NCBI GenBank assembly: GCA_002469915.1
Contig: DKOG01000142.1
Span: 1-15,662, forward strand
DNA length: 15,662 bases
Direction: 5' to 3'
Source of the DNA: Bacteroidetes bacterium UBA7368
GTDB taxonomy: Bacteria; Bacteroidota; Rhodothermia; Rhodothermales; UBA10348
Positions within the stretch are counted from its first letter, which is position 1. The number at the start of each line of letters is the position of its first letter. The position numbers and the translations under genes were made by a program. Of this stretch, positions 14,202 through 15,662 are shown piece after piece. The notes below the pieces were generated by a model. That model was given only the letters and a program-made list of their open reading frames with translations. It searched no databases and was not told the origin of the DNA.

Positions 14202-15394
14202 AGGCCACGGTTAGTTGAACCAGCCCCTTCGGAAAAAGGAGAGAACCAACGGGGATTCTGTGAAACCGATTCTCGATCACGGCTGGCTTCTCTTTCAAGC
14301 CAGAACATCAAAATGTCATCTCCATATTCGCTTTTGGAACTATCAGCAAGCACATTGTTGATAATCGTGTGCACCGGATCTGGTTTGCCATATGCAGTTG
14401 CTGCATATCTTAAGATACCTTCTTCACCAAGCTGCTCGCCTGATTTGAGTTCTTGTTCCAGCAGTCCATCTGTATAGGTAATCAGACTTGTTCCAGGCTG
14501 TAATACTAGTGATGTGTCTTTAAATTCTGCTGATGGATCAAGCCCAAGAATCATGTCAGAATGTTGAACAATCTCTGCGCCTCTAGGACCTACCATTACA
14601 GGGCGACAATGACCTGCGTTGGCATACGTCACTAAATTACGAGCTGGCTCCCATTTCAAGAGTAATAACGAAGCAAACGTGTCTTCAAGCGGTGGATCAT
14701 CCATCAGAACCTGGTTGACGCGAGTCATTACTTCAGCAGGTGAAGTCGTTGTGCGTAGCAAGGTATGCAAGGTTGAGCGGACATAGCCCAAGAAGCTAAA
14801 TGCATAGAACTTGGCCTGCAGACCTTTCCCCATCACATCACCGATCGTGATAAAAAAGGTGCCAGGTTTTGGTTCACTCCAGTCAAATAAGTCACCACCA
14901 CCGTGTTCTTTCGGAGCACTGTGGAAAAATGTGCGGTATCCATCTGCAAGCGGCAGATTCTTCGGCATGAGCTTCTGTGAGAAGTCCTGACCGATTTTAG
15001 CGTCTAGCTGATTCTGAAAGATAGCCGTTCGTTCAAGCAAGCGTTCAACTCGCGACAGGAGCTGATCAATATCAAACGGCTTTGTAATGTAATCGTCCAC
15101 TCCCGTACGGCGGCCCTTGAGCCTGCTGGCTTCATCGGCTTTGGCAGTGAGGAATATGAACGGAATAGCGCGGGTTTCTTGGCGTTCTTGAAGGGCTGCC
15201 TGCAAGGCAAAACCATCCATTTTCGGCATCATGATGTCGGAAATGATCAAGTTTGGAAGCTCCTCAGAAATACGTTCTATAGCTTCCTCACCGTTTGCAG
15301 CGGTGCTGACTTTGTATTGCTTACCCAGGCGATACTCCAAGAGCCGTCGCAGGGTATGCTCATCTTCTACTACGAGAATGGAATGTTGAGACAT
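14198..15394 (-). CDS. Response regulator with PP2C (RsbU/SpoIIE-type) serine phosphatase output domain
   Basis: A 398-residue cytosolic signalling protein. Residues 4-120 are a CheY-like receiver with acidic pair Glu10/Asp11, phosphoacceptor Asp53 in SDIMMPKMDG, Thr83 and Lys105. A linker helix (about 110-142) leads to a PP2C domain (about 150-370) with the metal-binding motifs GGGDLFDW (165-172), GDVMGKG (185-191), YTDGLLE and GDDILMF. A polar tail of about 30 residues follows. Known relatives dephosphorylate a STAS anti-sigma-factor antagonist when their receiver is phosphorylated, which controls an RsbW-like switch. An ATPase of that type is encoded directly upstream and overlaps this gene by 25 nt. 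No histidine kinase or STAS gene is in view. ATG 15394 starts immediately before the receiver, without a Shine-Dalgarno site. Confidence 0.92.
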   Translation of the reverse strand: MSQHSILVVEDEHTLRRLLEYRLGKQYKVSTAANGEEAIERISEELPNLIISDIMMPKMDGFALQAALQERQETRAIPFIFLTAKADEASRLKGRRTGVDDYITKPFDIDQLLSRVERLLERTAIFQNQLDAKIGQDFSQKLMPKNLPLADGYRTFFHSAPKEHGGGDLFDWSEPKPGTFFITIGDVMGKGLQAKFYAFSFLGYVRSTLHTLLRTTTSPAEVMTRVNQVLMDDPPLEDTFASLLLLKWEPARNLVTYANAGHCRPVMVGPRGAEIVQHSDMILGLDPSAEFKDTSLVLQPGTSLITYTDGLLEQELKSGEQLGEEGILRYAATAYGKPDPVHTIINNVLADSSKSEYGDDILMFWLEREASRDRESVSQNPRWFSPFSEGAGSTNRGL

Positions 15395-15662
15395 GGATCT
15401 GCGTCGGACGAAACTGTGAACTCTAATCGCTGCATACCATTGTTGGTCTCCGAATAATCGAAAGCCTCGGTTGCTGCGTTGAGCATGAGGAGACCCATTC
15501 CACGTTCGGGAAAGGGCTTAAGGGCTTGTTTCTGAACTTCCAGTCTGTCCAAAAGGCTAAAGCCTGCTGAGTTATCCTGGATAATACAACGTACTCGTCG
15601 TCCGTTAGGAATTACATCAAAAGTCACCTCTGGCTTCTGTGTACCGAAGTCGGCATACTGAA
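15370..15662 (-). CDS. RsbW-like HATPase_c anti-sigma/serine kinase, C-terminal part (cut by right edge)
   Basis: The minus-strand frame is open from the window edge to TAG at 15370-15372, giving 97 visible residues and continuing outside. An internal GTG at 15627 is not the start, since the frame and domain continue upstream with QYADFGTQKPE. The visible part is the C-terminal half of a GHKL ATPase: the IIQDNSAGF strand-loop corresponds to the ATP-binding DxGxGF box, and ERGMGLLML to the second glycine box. The close ends FDYSETNNGMQRLEF and the compact size resemble RsbW/SpoIIAB-like anti-sigma factors and kinases. The first glycine of the DxGxG box is Ser here (D-N-S-A-G-F). It overlaps the receiver-PP2C gene by 25 nt, so the two are probably translationally coupled. 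Confidence 0.75.
   Translation of the reverse strand, partial: QYADFGTQKPEVTFDVIPNGRRVRCIIQDNSAGFSLLDRLEVQKQALKPFPERGMGLLMLNAATEAFDYSETNNGMQRLEFTVSSDADPCLNIPFS

Overview
The window reads as ordinary chromosome from a member of the Bacteroidota/Rhodothermota branch of the FCB group. This is an inference from four points: a DUF3098 small membrane protein, a DUF5916/CBM9-like outer-membrane protein, an OmpA-PKD surface protein, and the near absence of Shine-Dalgarno sites in front of most genes. By eye the GC content is close to 50%. The window is gene-dense on both strands, with several convergent pairs that touch or overlap at their stop codons. No transposase, integrase, CRISPR array or phage gene was seen.

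Layout, left to right. A possible 3' tail of a + strand gene (1-114) meets a minus-strand OmpA/PKD outer-membrane protein (111-1583). A clear intrinsic terminator (1637-1670) ends the minus-strand pair nfeD-like then flotillin-like (3669 down to 1713), the only two genes with strong GAGGAG ribosome sites. An AT-rich intergenic region follows, then a decayed + strand lipoprotein esterase of the PHB-depolymerase (LpqC-like) family (3883-4540) carrying two frameshifts, a nonsense codon and an internal deletion. Next is a minus-strand DUF819 membrane protein (4547-5710), divergent from a + strand pair: a MoeB/MoeZ-type adenylyltransferase-rhodanese fusion (5821-7002) and a DUF5916 outer-membrane protein (7032-9257).

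The second half has a minus-strand pentapeptide-repeat protein (9259-9822), a tRNA-Ala(GGC) with its own strong terminator (9991-10118), and mreD (10221-10691), here without mreB or mreC beside it. On + lies a DUF3098 protein (10809-11093). On minus, ndk and a NamZ/DUF1343 muramidase lipoprotein are one nucleotide apart (12832 down to 11110). A class V aminotransferase (+, 13092-14201) converges on a two-gene minus-strand signalling unit: an RsbW-like ATPase/anti-sigma fragment running off the right edge, overlapping by 25 nt a receiver-PP2C (RsbU/SpoIIE-type) phosphatase (14198-15394).

Working together: mreD and NamZ both concern the cell wall, nfeD-flotillin is a membrane-domain module, and the phosphatase-ATPase pair is the core of a partner-switching pathway whose STAS antagonist is not in view. 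I found no convincing undescribed multi-gene system. The best leads are the esterase pseudogene, the His/Asp-rich segment of the NfeD-like protein, the tandem 9-bp repeats before moeZ, and the truncated partner-switch operon at the right edge.
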